This document shows positions 22,440 to 33,574 of a stretch of DNA of 64,000 nt, piece by piece (positions within the stretch are counted from its first letter, which is position 1; every line of letters starts with the position of its first letter). The translations under genes were made by a program, and so were the position numbers. Source of the DNA: Nymphaea colorata (Eukaryota > Streptophyta > Magnoliopsida > Nymphaeales > Nymphaeaceae); assembly GCF_008831285.2 (NCBI RefSeq), contig NC_045144.1, positions 12,131,672-12,195,671 on the forward strand. The letters are read 5' to 3'. The notes beneath the pieces were generated by a model. It searched no databases and was not told the origin of the DNA. It was given only the letters and a program-made list of their open reading frames with translations.

Positions 22440-25090
22440 TTAGATTATTGACTCAGGAGCATCAAGACATTTCTGCAGTAGACCTGGTTTTTTCACTACG
22501 TTGCATAGATTCTCTCAGCCATGTCATGTCAAAATTGCAGATGGTAGAATGTCACCTATATTGGGGTATGGAGATGTGAAGCTTTCTCAGTCTATGACCA
22601 TTCCACATGTTTTATACGCTCTTGAGTTTCCATCCCATTTGCTCTCTGTTAAACAGTTGACTATTGATTTACACTGTCACATTATTTTTGACCCTGTGCA
22701 TGGTCATTTCAGGACTTACAAACTGGGAAGACTATTGGTAGTGGCTATGAAAAAGGGGGCATCTGTATCCTGTTGGTCCCTATATCCTGTTGGTCCCTAT
22801 AGGTCTTGCTGCTACCTCTTCTACATCAGATTCTACAACCTTTCAGTGGCATCTCAGGATGAGTCATCCTTCAGGGTCCAAGCTCCGTTCCATCCTGCCT
22901 CATCTTTCAGTCACAGTCATTTCAGTGTGAGACTTGTCAACTTGGCAAACATACTCGTAGTAGTTTTCCTTCGAGTCTTAGTCCATCAAGTCAAGGGTTG
23001 TTTGATCTTCTTCATGTTGATGTGTGGGGTCCTAGCAGGGTTGCTAGCCGATCTAAGTTTAGGTATTTTCTGGTTGTTGTCGATGATTACTCTCGAGTTA
23101 GTTGGATATTTCTTTTGAAAGAAAGGTCTGAAGTAATACCTATTCTCAAAAACTTGATTATTGAAATAAAAACTCGGTTTGGTTCTTTGGTTAAGTGTAT
23201 TCACATTGATAATGCTCTTGAGTTCAAATCATCTATCTTAATGACCTTTTATGCTGAAAATGGTATCTCTCCCCAATTTACATGTCCTCATACCTCACAA
23301 CAGAATGGAGTTGCCGAACGAAAACATAGGCAATTTCTAACTATTGCTCGTACCCTATTGCTTCATAATCATGTACCTGCATACTTATGGGGTGATGCCA
23401 TACTCATGACTTGTTACCTAACAAATCGTTTACCGTCATCCTCCATTGACAACAAAGTACGTATTAAACTTGTTTATCCCAATCGAAGCTTATTTTCTGT
23501 TGCACCAAAAGTATTTGGCTGTACCTGTTTTGTTCACATCCTTGGGCCTAAACGTGATAAATTTGTGCTCAAGCCATTAAGTGTGTGTTCATTGGCTATC
23601 CTCTAAACCAAGAAGGGTACAAGTACTTTGATATGATAACTCACAATGAGTATATCAGTGCGGATGTTACTTTCTTCGAGTCTCAGTCCTACTTTAGTCC
23701 TACTTCTATGTCATCTGAGATGCCATGTCCTATTCCTCTACCTATCCCTCAAGTCCCATTGCAGTCTTTTCCCTCTCCTACTCCGACTATGAATAGGTTC
23801 CAGGACCCTCCATTGGTACACACTTGTCGGCAGGCTCTCTCTCATGGTCGACCATCAGAATCTTCTCAGGATGTGAGCTCCACTGAAGTAAGTATACCTA
23901 ACATTTATCCTTCTCAGGACTTGCCTATAGTTCTGTGCAATGGCAAGAGACAGTCTACTATGCATCCTATCTCATAATTTGTTTCCACTAACCACTTTGA
24001 TGACAACTTGCAACAGTTTCTTCATGCCATGACAGTTCACACTGTACCAACTAGTCATCAACAGGCATTACTAGACTGTAAATAGCGACAAGCCATGCAA
24101 GATGAGATGAATGCTCTCTTACAGCGTGGTACCTAGGAATTGATTGATCCTCCTTCAAATTGTGATATTGTTGGTTCTAAATAGGTCTTTACAGTCAAGT
24201 ACCATTTAGATGGTCTGTAGAGAGATATAAGACTCGATTAGTGGCTAAGGGTTACACCCAGACATATGGAGTTGACTTCTTTGAGACTTTCTCTCCTATG
24301 GCCAGGTTGGATACTATTCTGCTTATTATCTCTGTTGCGGTACACTCTGATTGGCCTATGTATCAGCTGGATGTAAAGAATGCTTTTCTCTATGGTGATC
24401 TTGAAGAAACTGTATATATGCAGCAACCCCCAGGGTTCGAGCGACAGGGGAAGTGTAGAAAAGTGCCTTTTGAAAAAGGCAATTTATGGACTTAAACAAA
24501 GTCCTAAGGCGTGGTTTCACAAATTATCTGAGGTCGTTTCACAGTGTGGATTTAAAAGATCTCCTTTGGACCATTTTCTATTCATCAAGAAGACCTCCAA
24601 AGGTATAGTTGTTATGGTAGTTTATGTTGATAACATTATCCTGACAGGTGATTGTGATCAAGAAATTTCAGTCACAAAGAGTTTCCTTCAGAATCACTTT
24701 GTCACGAAAGATCTTGGTCACTTGCGATATTTTCTTGGGATTGAAGTTGCTTATAACAAAGAAGGTGTAGTGTTGTCTCAGAGAAAATATGTAATTGACC
24801 TACTGCAGGATACATGGATGTTAGGAGCCAAGCCGGCTAATCTCCCGATAAATCCACGTCTTTATCTTCTTGATGATCAATCGGAGTTAGTGGATTCACG
24901 ATCTTACAGGTCTCTTATTGGCAAGCTTTTGTATGTCACTATGACTCAACTAGACATTAGCTTTGTTGTTGGAAAACTAAGTCAGTTTATGGAAAAACCT
25001 AGAAAAGTCCATTGGGATGCTACATTGATGGTTTTGAAATATCTAAAGTCATTCCTGGGTAGGGGCTTTTTTTCAAGAAAGGTCTGCATC
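22440..25090 (+). pseudogene. Copia Pol remnant (protease, integrase, RT)
   Basis: Protease motif IIDSGAS at about 22445-22470. GAG-pre-integrase and start of integrase around 22510-23000 (LLSVKQLT; LLHVDVWGPSRVASRSKFRY). Integrase core 22998-23580: VDDYSRVSWIFLLKERSEV, then HTSQQNGVAERKHRQF. The RT blocks at 24241-25060 include [42 protein letters not shown], and the catalytic block as YVDN (one Asp lost) followed by FLGIEVAYNKEG. Several stops and frame changes (about 22440, 23600, 23975, 24150-24240, 24470) show it is inactive. Confidence 0.8.
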
Positions 25091-25199
25091 ACCGTTCGCC
25101 AGAGACATTGCCTCTCGCCAAAAGACTCAATGCGTGTCATCTTATTTAGACGTAAACAACCCCTCCGGCAAAAACCCTAAATTCTAAGATGGATGTGGT

Positions 25200-25335
25200 C
25201 CCAAAATATGACGGATACATCCTGGGTATGTTTGGTCCAACCTGTACCCAAGACGTATCCGAATATGTACTGGTACCATACCAGTATCGTACTAGTATGG
25301 TACAAGTACCACTCCATAAGAGCAGTACCCACGTG
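25200..25335. repeat. Second GTAC/GTATC-rich degenerate repeat segment
   Basis: Dense alternating motifs such as ACTGGTACCATACCAGTATC, with GTACC/GGTAC units in both orientations, resemble in style the segment at 17040-17170 on the other side of the Copia element. No coding potential. Confidence 0.5.
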
Positions 25336-28057
25336 ACATAATATATATCCATGTATTGTCCAGATCATGTAAACAGAAAGTTGAATATAAATCATCTACC
25401 GAGTAGAATATAAATCTCTTTCCTTCTGGGCTTGTTCTTTTCTTTTACAAATCTTTATTTTTTGTTTAATGAAATAATTAACAGTATTTTGTTAATTAGA
25501 TAAGGCACGATATTTTCTTAGCTGGAACAGTGCTAATGAATTAGGAAATTCTTTTTTTGAAAGTAAATGGAGAAGATTTATTTTCATAAATTATTGTGGA
25601 AACAAATTCTATATTCAGCCATGAAATTAGCAGATCATGGTTTACCTATTGTTGTTATGCATATGCGTGTTTCTTTTTCTGAAATAGTGAAATAGGGAAA
25701 ATCTGAAGAGCCTTGAGCACAATCTATTATGATTCAATTTTTTTGACATCTTTGCACTTTGCAGCTGAACTGAACCTTCTATTATATTTGTTTATTAATT
25801 TTCCTTCCTTTTTATTTTGTTTATTTAATTAGTTAAATGCTAGCGGCTCGCTAGCTCCTGGTCCTTTCTTTCTCCATTGTTTAGGTAGGGGTTGAACCCC
25901 TCTTTTTTATGTAAGTTTTCTTTTCTGCTACCATTCTCCTTGTCAAGATCTTTTACGTTTCTATGTTTTCCCTTGTGAGCTTTAGTACATTAACGTTGGG
26001 AGTGCGTGCCCCAGTGCACGTGTTATTGTTTTGGTGGAAAGAGTGTTTATTTCTGTGCATTACTAGGTGAAAGGTTCTTATCTTCTTGAAAGCATCAATT
26101 TCTTGCCTTTGGGAAAGGTAATTCTAAAAGAAGTGTATGGCTTGTGTCTTTCTTTTGTCCACTTCCACCGCTGTTTTAACATCCCAAAAAGCAAGGCTTG
26201 TCGAGCGCAGATGAGGAAGCGAGAGCGCGTCGGATGGCGTTTGACGTGGGTTGAAGGAAACTTAAGCTTAATGCCCTCTTCCTCGGGGCCCTATGCCTGT
26301 GAGGCTGAGCTAATCTTTGTGTCATGTGTGTACGTACTGCTTATCAAGCTCTGACGTCTTGCAGTCCTCTTCTTGCTCTTCTTCTTGTAGCTACTGAGAT
26401 GCGCTACTCTTGAGTTGGGTTAGCTATGTCTTGCTCTGTCTTGAGTGAGCCGGAGGTTGCCCAATTGTGATTGTTTCTAAGGTCGCCTCCCATTCCAACT
26501 ACATAGGGGACAAACGACCCCTTTCATGCAAGACATAGGGCGCTCCATCTATCGCCCACGAATGCTCCTACCCATCCAATAACGAAAGTGACTGCTCTGT
26601 GATGGTGTGTGTTGACTTCACATCTCCTCGATAGAAGATTATTTGCACATTTTGCTCCAAGTAGACTTTCAATTATCTTTCAAGGTTTATGTTAACAACT
26701 GTGTGGTTTGATTGGGTTGGACACTTGGAAACTCACGTGGAGGGGCAAGGTCTTTAGGGCTATGTCGGAGGAAAATTTCTTGACCTAAATTGAATCATAC
26801 TAAATGGAAGAAGCATTGAAAAAAAGTTTGAAGTAGGGGATACAATATGCTATTTGATTTGTGGCACAGTCAATCAAGTAGCAGTGCGAGCGTTTTGAGA
26901 TGCAATATGCTAATTGATTTGTGGTATAGTCAATCATGTAGTACCAATATTTTATATCTAAGAATGAATGTGAGGTGTGAACCATATGATGAAATGTACT
27001 TCGGGAGGATATGACTCATAAACATAATTTGCGTTTCCATCTTACAAATACAAAACAACACAATGATGCTTTCCAGATATATTTTCTTACTATTAATTAT
27101 GTGGCGTCTATGTAGTCAAAGACTCAAAAGTGACAAGTGGCAAATACAAGACACCAATTTATGAAAAATGTGGTAAACAAAATTCACATCGAACTTAAAA
27201 CAAAGTACATCCATTAACTTAAAGTTCCTTGTTTATATGTTAATAACAAACAGTAAAGCGTGAGCTGCAGTTGAAAGTTCAAATCCCTAAGAATGAAATA
27301 ATTACAGGATTAGACTAGTCAACGTAAGAGGGAATATATGTCCACAACAAAGACTTGATGGTTTCACTAGGTTATTTTGCTATGTTAGGTTATCTTATTT
27401 CATTAAATTCTGCTTCATTAAGTTTCTACTGATGTGTTGGTTGTACTGCTGATGCTGCTAAGCAAAATCCTCAACTTCAGGATCAAGGACTATTAGATAA
27501 TTTAGTGTATCAACTTGGTACTTAGAGACATTAGCAATATTTCCATGTGGATTTGGCCTTTTGAGCTCTCAATTGCAACTCTTGTACTTCTTCGGGTTGA
27601 ATACCATGAATTCATCAATGATTTGTTCATGCACATTAAAATGCACTGTCGAGATGACACAAATATATACTACTATCCCATTGTCCAGTCACATGCATCT
27701 TAAATTTATGGACTCCATGATTTAGATGTTTGTGACAAAAAAAAAATGTTTGTATAGTTTTTTAAACATATCCAACCCTAATATCAATATGTGGCAGTCT
27801 CATGTCTTTAAATGAGTTCACGTTGTCATGTCTAAATTAAAATTGAAAAAAAGAACAATGTTTTGAAAATACTAGAAATTTATGGTAAAAAATCCAAGTC
27901 TTATACCTTTTATGGTGAAAATAAGCTCCTACCTACAAAATGAGTAGAAAAATGAGTAGAAGTCTTCTTTTTACAAAACTAATTTATCAAACAAAAATCT
28001 GGTTTCAAACTGTGTGAATCTGCGGAGACACATTCAAGCCTTCTTATCCACTATAAG
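25336..28057. other. Unassigned intron DNA
   Basis: AT-rich sequence without recognisable genes. A local near-duplication at about 26838-26942 repeats an ATGCTA...TTGATTTGTGG...AGTCAATCA unit twice. A 95-codon frame at 26067-26354 has no family similarity that I can see. Confidence 0.4.
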
Positions 28058-28447
28058 ATGAGCATTCTGTTGTGGAAGTTTGTGGCAGGACGTTTCAATG
28101 TGAGGCTGGTAATCTGGAGCAACCTTAGAGAAGCAACCGAATGCTGGTGGAGCAAAGGTTTTCATAAGAAGATGAGTCTGAGATGCTGGTGTCCGATGTT
28201 CCATGTGGTCATATGGAACGTCTGGAAGACAAGAAATTCAGTAATCAATGATGAAAGGAAATATTCTCTAGAGGGGTTAAAGAGAAAGGTGGGGAATGAT
28301 ATGGTAGACATTTGCGATGGTGCTTCATGGTGGAAGGAGGATAGGAGATGGCTGGGTGTTTGGTCCAAAACTGGAATAAAGCTAGACCCCTATAGCCTTC
28401 ATTTGGTAACTGTGAAGCCATTGTTCAGTCGGCATGTGAGAAAGTAG
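28058..28447 (+). pseudogene. LINE (non-LTR retrotransposon) C-terminal remnant
   Basis: A 129-codon frame has the spacing typical of the end of plant LINE ORF2 proteins: FNVRLVIWSNL, CWWSKGF and then VVIWNVWKTRNSVINDE, where the W-x-WK-x-RN block is the family signature. It is only the tail; reverse transcriptase and endonuclease domains are absent. It lies in sense within the gene's large intron. Confidence 0.6.
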
Positions 28448-28493
28448 AACAACGAGCAGCAAGCCACTAGAACCAGAGAGAGGGAGGGGGGAA

Positions 28494-28682
28494 GAGAGAG
28501 AGAGAGAGAGAGAGATGACCCTTGTTAGTGATGTTGTTGCTGCCCTCTCCCTCGGTGGCCATGTCCACTTTCTTCTCAACAATAGGTGACAGGATGCAAA
28601 ATATGGCAGCAACCCAAACAAATGAGCAGGTGACTCGGGCAATGAGCTATTGAGAGAGAGAGAACGGAGGTAGAGTGGTACA

Positions 28683-28727
<45 letters not shown>

Positions 28728-28795
28728 ACCCAAACAAATGAGCAGGTGACTCGGGCAATGAGCTATTGAGAGAGAGAGAACGGAGGTAGAGTGGT

Positions 28796-28832
<37 letters not shown>
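28494..28832. repeat. Tandem 116-bp duplication bounded by (GA)n tracts
   Basis: A unit starting CAACCCAAACAAATGAGCAG at 28610 recurs at 28726, and each copy ends in a long (GA)n run (28686-28725 and 28799-28832). A further GA run is at 28494-28516. The arrangement suggests duplication through the GA tracts by slippage or unequal exchange. Confidence 0.85.
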
Positions 28833-28834
<2 letters not shown>

Positions 28835-29358
28835 GTTTACACAAAATAATACAACACATTTTTCACTGTCTCTGGGAACTTTTGATAATATCCTAGCACA
28901 ATGTTATACTACCATGAAGATATTTCTGTCTGGTTATTTTAAAAATTAACATCATATTTTTCTGATTTTGGTTGCTTCAAAATGGTCACAGTATTGAATT
29001 GTTTTCAATATATTGGTGATATTGGTGAATGTGGGTTGAAACAAGAAATGAAGATCAGATCCTGAAATCAGTATGTTTTTATTCAAAATTTGTTGAGTTA
29101 TATTTTGTTGTGACATTCAAGTTGTGCTGTCATTCTGGACATTGTGGAAGGAAGACAATATTTGGCATTAGTTAACACAATGGGAACATGGAACTGTGAC
29201 TATCCGTCATACTATCTCATTTTAGAATTTGAGATTATATCCTGTTAGCTTTGTAAAAATTGTTGGTCAGGGAAGAGTATTTTTTTCTTTTTTCTTTTAC
29301 TGATTTCTTTCAGTGCTTTTATAAGCTTGTTAATTCCAAAGAATGATTTCTTTTTTAG

Positions 29359-29554
29359 GACAAGGAGGCAGGAGTTGGCATTATTGACTTCAGAATCAGT
29401 TGATGACGTGTTCCGTGTTGCAGAGGAGTCAGCTCTAAGAGAACTACAGAGTTATGGGGAAAAGGTAGAGCATGAATCGGTACATTGTGAGAGAGATAAG
29501 ATCATACTCTCCATTCAAGACAAGGATGGACTTAAGCAATTCCGTGTATATAAG
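29359..29554 (+). CDS. Rad60/NIP45-like protein, exon with helix and start of the SUMO-like domain
   Basis: The exon joins in phase after the giant intron. It encodes TRRQELALLTSESVDDVFRV, an amphipathic stretch EESALRELQSYGEK, and then the first strands of the Rad60-type SUMO-like domain: KIILSIQDKDGLKQFRVYK. It ends on a codon boundary at a GTTTGA donor (29555). The following intron is 1380 bp with a TTTTTTCAG acceptor. No stops, and the composition matches the other exons. Confidence 0.9.
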
Positions 29555-30934
29555 GTTTGAAATTTCTTCATATATATATTGGTAATTATGCATGTACATA
29601 GGTTGGGAATTTCGTTATGCACATATTTGTCTATTAATTTTGGTGTGGGTTAGGAATTTTTTTTGTGCAGTATGTCTATTAATGTTGGTGTAGTTTGGAA
29701 GTTCTGTGACATTTAAAACGAGGGACATATCTTAGCCAATTAATGATTGCCTGGATTTGCATTTGGCAAAATACCCACATCTATGAACCTATAATGGAAA
29801 GATGGGCAGAGAATTTGTTTCCATGAAAGGATGTTTGGATAACTAAGGAAAGATATTCTCTGTTGAAGAAGGTTTGTACCACCTTAGGTTGCCTACTAAT
29901 ATCTTAGAAGGCTTGCCATCTGATGGTCTTATCTTAGTCGCCAGTGTCCATTCTGTTTTGTTCTGTAGGCTTGAATACATTTTAACGGTGGAAAATGTCT
30001 CATAAATGTGTCACTAAGATAATTAGAGTGCATGGATGCTACTTGGCATGACATGGGGCTGGTTGTCAATGTGTTAGGTTTGAAAATTTGGTATTCAGCA
30101 GCAAAGTGAATGACAAGGCTTTTTCTCACCACAAAGTGTGAGTTATAAGAGAAGAAACAAATTCTAGTCCCTCACTAACAAAACTTCTATATTTATAAAG
30201 TTGATTTGGTTGGAGAAGGATAGTTTATGTTGTTCATGTTGAACTTGATCTCTTAAGTGCAAACACTTTTGCCTGACGAGCTAAGACTATGTGGCCCTTC
30301 ACCATCTTAGTATTCTCATAGTTGTTTGAGCCATGTGCCATTGATAAACAGTAATCTCTTTAAATGTAGTTCCTGAATATCAGTGAAATTTTAGTGTATT
30401 TCATTGGACAGTTGTATTCTATGGAGTTAAAAGCAAGGAAATTTTGCAACATACAAGATACATATATATGTATGTATGTATGTACGTATGTATGCATTAC
30501 AAGAAGAAAGCTGCCTAGTTTTGCATTCGTGTTTTCTTAGCTTAGCATTTTTAGTCTATAGCCTATACATTAGTGGGTTTTTTCATGTTATGATGAAAGC
30601 ACGGAGTTTTGCCACTCTTCTTATCTCAATGTAGACGAACTCTGACTGTAAAAACCTTTTAATACCCAATTTCTTCTGTGCGCACACACAAATCAGACTT
30701 CAAAAGCACATGTAAATCCATCTTGGACGTGATTTCGCATGTAAATGCAGCTGATCACTAACTCCATGTTGCTTCAGATGGCATTTTCAAAAAAGTTTGT
30801 CTTTGTCTATGTTCTGTTATCAAAGTTGTTGAATTTTTGATTGCTCAAGAAGTTGCACATGGAAGATGTGCAATTTATTATCTGTTTTCATACGGGACTA
30901 TATATATATATATAATCTAATGTTATTTTTTCAG
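29555..30934 (+). other. Intron of the SUMO-like-domain gene
   Basis: 1380 bp, GTTTGA...TTTTTTCAG, phase 0. Mostly AT-rich and without recognised elements, apart from short ATGT/GTAT repeats near 30466-30496 and a TA run at 30900-30914. Confidence 0.75.
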
Positions 30935-31102
30935 GATGACAAGCTTGAAAAGCTTTTCAAAATGTATGCTGAGAAAGTGAAGGGAGATCTGGAAAAGTTA
31001 GTTTTCTGCTTTGATGGGGACAAGGTGTCTCCTACTGCAACACCAGAAGCCCTGGGATTGGAAAATGATGATATGCTTGAAGCACACATCAAGACGCACT
31101 AG
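30935..31102 (+). CDS. Rad60/NIP45-like protein, last exon (SUMO-like domain end)
   Basis: Encodes DDKLEKLFKMYAEKVKGDLE, KLVFCFDGDKVSPTATPEAL and GLENDDMLEAHIKTH, then TAG. This is the helix and C-terminal strands of a ubiquitin-like fold of the Rad60-SLD type, which in yeast and animal relatives (Rad60, Esc2, NIP45) binds the SUMO E2 enzyme Ubc9. It lacks the C-terminal Gly-Gly needed for conjugation, as expected for a domain used for binding only. The five certain exons total 618 bases including the stop, giving about 206 residues with the start Met; plant members I know of are about that size. Likely nuclear, in SUMO-linked genome maintenance, by family inference. Confidence 0.9.
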   Translation, partial: DDKLEKLFKMYAEKVKGDLEKLVFCFDGDKVSPTATPEALGLENDDMLEAHIKTH

Positions 31103-32212
31103 AGTTCTTTGCATTTGCCATGTTGATGAAGTTGGAACTTACTGTGATGGGAGGGTACATGGTAATATCCATGAAGTGTTCGTGCATCCTTCTATGATAA
31201 TGTTTTTCTCAATTTGTTGCTTTGCAGCAAATGTGATAAATGTTCACACGTATGTTATAGCAAATTTTGGTTCATCTCTAATTATTGAGGCACTTCATTG
31301 GTGGACTGTTCTCTTTCAGAACTATCAGGCTGTTCTCTTTGCTTAAGAATAGCTTTGGCAAACCCCATGTTCCTTGTTTGAAGCTCAGTGCTTCCCTGAC
31401 ATCATGGGCTTATTCATGCGTTTGATAACTCAACTGCTGAATAATTTTCTATTTGAACCTTCTGGCGGAGCATCCTTGAGTCAATCATGTATTCATGGAT
31501 ACCAATATAGGAAATGTTTTTGAAAGCCAGGTTGCAGGATGGAATGAATGAAGATATATCCTTGTGAAGAATGATGTGAAGCAAGTTTGTGAGCTTTGAA
31601 GTGCATCTTATTTCTTGATAACCTTGTTTTTGCTGTAAATTCTCCTATGTGCTTGTAAACCCTAAAACTGGGAAGTGTATCTATGCAGAAGTAATGCTGA
31701 ATACTTTTCTGTTTTGACCTTCGGGCTGAGAGACGGCTTGGACAGACACGCACAGAGCAACCTGGTGTTATCTGGGTAAATTTATGGAGTTAATTCAATA
31801 TAGTCTTCGTTGCTTACAACTTTCTAGTTCGGTAGACTGCTGATAATGGCACTGAACAACTACCAGAGTGCTACTAAAGCAAGCGAATGGTTATCGACCA
31901 TTTGATTCACCCAGCTTGTGAGTATGATTTAGAACTGGAACTGCTTATCATGTATTTACGGATGTCAGTCTAGGAAACCCTTTTCAAAAGCCAAGTTACG
32001 GGCTAGGATCTTATGAACATATATCAAAGTAGAAGAAAGTATATAGAGCACATTCGAGAGCTTTGATGTGCAGCCTATTTATTGAAAATATTGTTTGCTG
32101 TAAATTCTCCAATATGCTTGTAAGGCCTGAAAATCATAAGTACATTTTTCTTGAAGACTTTGGGTCCTCGAGGAAATCTCAAGACTCCAACAACATTTGC
32201 AGCAATCTGGAA
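31103..32212 (+). repeat. 3' UTR/downstream region with a degenerate tandem duplication
   Basis: The first few hundred bases should be the 3' UTR. Two diverged copies lie about 463 bp apart (31480-31690 and 31943-32150). They share landmarks such as ATCATGTATT, TAGGAAA, AAAAGCCAAGTT-like sequence, GAGCTTTGA and TGCTGTAAATTCTCC. No coding frame is conserved between them. Confidence 0.6.
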
Positions 32213-33173
32213 CCATTGTCACAAAAAACGGCGTTATATTGAAAAAAACGCGTATTATACGCTAAAAACGCTTCAGCCGAAAAAAACAGGAATAAAACGC
32301 GTCTTTTTAAAAAAAACGACAAATTTTAAAAAACGCCTATAAAACGCGTCTCGCGTTTTCCTTTAACGGTCCAAGAATGAAAATGGCACAGTTGTAATAT
32401 TGTTTAAAACATTTGTTTTTTTTCAAACTTGTTCGACCTTTTAGTGGCAAAAGAGTATTTTCACATAGCAAAAGAGGGCTTAGGGTTAAAAACGTGAAAT
32501 CGACGAGTTTTCTTCGTGAGTCTTCGACGTTTTGAGTTCTTCTTTCGTCGTTCTTCGTGAGTCTTCTCTTCGACCGTTCGAGACAGAGAGGCGTTCGAGA
32601 TTATTCTGAAGAATCTGAACTCTAAAGAGCAGGGCATTCGACATTCGGCTGGTTTCGTCTGGTCTGATCGTCTTCTTCTCGTTTTCATCCGGCTGAAGAG
32701 GAGGGCATTCGAGATTCGACTTCCTTTGCTCGTTTTAATTCGGTTGAAGTCTCTTTTTCATTCGAACGGTGAGAGGTTCTCTTTCCATGTTCGATTTAGC
32801 TGTTTTGGTTTGTTTTTTTCTCTTTTTAAGACTTTAAGTTATTTCCCCTGCATTTTTCTTGTTGCCGTATGCATCAATGCATGTTGCTTATCTAGTCATT
32901 TTGTTAGTTATGCATTTGTTAGTTATGCTTATGCATTTGTTAGACTGTTAGTTTTCATTATCTAATTTTAATTTGTTGCTTATCTAGTCAATTTCTCTGT
33001 TTTTTTTAATTTCTCATTTACTTTCTTTTTATATAATTATCAGGATTATTTATTTATTTTTTAAAAATTTGCCGTTTTTTTCCTGTTTTATTTTCGAGAT
33101 ATATAACTTTGCCGTATTATACCCATTTTTTTCTTCGCCGTATAATACCCGTACCCGTTTAATGTGACAATGG
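32213..33173. mobile_element. 961-bp non-autonomous element with terminal inverted repeats
   Basis: The left end is CCATTGTCACAAAAAACGG. The right end, read on the other strand, is CCATTGTCACATTAAACGG, with 17 of 19 positions equal. Both subterminal regions hold many AAAACGC / TATAATACGGC-like motifs. The middle carries GA/TC and CGTTC-rich sequence (32490-32720). No transposase is present. A target duplication is not evident, so the superfamily is open. It sits beside, and probably within an intron of, the permease fragment. Confidence 0.65.
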
Positions 33174-33285
33174 ACTTCCAACATAGCAAGAAAATAATGA
33201 GGCAAAAATGTATATGTGTACATTTACATATGCTTACCAGGCAAAAACGCTGTATAGATGCAATCCTCGTTGTGATAGCTTTTAC

Positions 33286-33574
33286 CTGGAATTGCTTGTT
33301 ACTGAATCCATACCGCAAAAAAAGATGGCAACAGCAACCACTGCTAGGCAAATAATGCCTCCAACTCCATTGCCATATCTATCCGTGAAGCCAAATAAAG
33401 CACCTCAGCAAAAGCATAACCACAAGCATCTTTTTCAGTGCTTAAAAGGTATGGGATGTTGGTTACAGCAAATGTAATACCGAGCAAGTAACCCCAGCCA
33501 ACAACTATGGATATCCCAATAGAACTGATTATTCCTTTTGGCCCATTTTTGTCTGCATTTGTGGTCTCCTCTAT
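33286..33574 (-). pseudogene. BAT1-like (GABA permease) amino-acid transporter, single-exon pseudogene
   Basis: Read on the minus strand, a TTGCAG acceptor precedes IEETTNADKNGPKGIISSIG, then GWGYLLGITFAVTNIPYLL. After a one-base loss near 33358 the frame continues with RYGNGVGGIICL, FFCG and SVTSNSR up to an AG/GTAAAA donor at 33286. These are the conserved EET-NADKNGPKGI and VTSNSR blocks of plant bidirectional amino-acid transporters of the APC superfamily. Neighbouring exons (AAHMT upstream, MAYAFSRDGA downstream) were not found nearby, so this is a broken fragment. Confidence 0.8.

Larger units (their letters stand above)
20794..25090 (+). mobile_element. Copia retrotransposon, 3'-truncated, in sense within the intron
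   Basis: The 5' LTR, PBS, protease, integrase and reverse transcriptase are present in Copia order (integrase before RT). The 3' end breaks in RNase H near 25090, and no 3' LTR follows. The leader 21030-22200 carries no recognisable N-terminal gag. Only a degenerate zinc-knuckle-like stretch (C-V-H-Y-G ... C) appears around 22235-22290. The family is related to the relic at 59670-62118. Confidence 0.8.
15436..29358 (+). other. 13.9-kb intron filled with transposable elements
   Basis: The intron runs from a GT donor to a TTTTTTAG acceptor. The split codon (AG/G, Arg) fits, and coding phase is kept. Contents in order: ordinary intron DNA (15436-16346), an AC/AT microsatellite, a GGTAC-rich repeat (about 17040-17170), a minus-strand hAT relic (17708-20640), a plus-strand Copia element (20794 to about 25090), a second GGTAC-rich repeat (about 25200-25335), mostly unassigned AT-rich DNA, a LINE tail (28058-28447), and GA-rich tandem repeats (28494-28832). 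The other introns of the gene are 109, 126 and 1380 bp. Confidence 0.85.

Noticed and set aside
22986-23204. Minus-strand frames opposite Copia integrase and RT (also 37350-37688, 38816-39070, 39629-40003)
   Set aside because: Antisense shadows of real pol coding.
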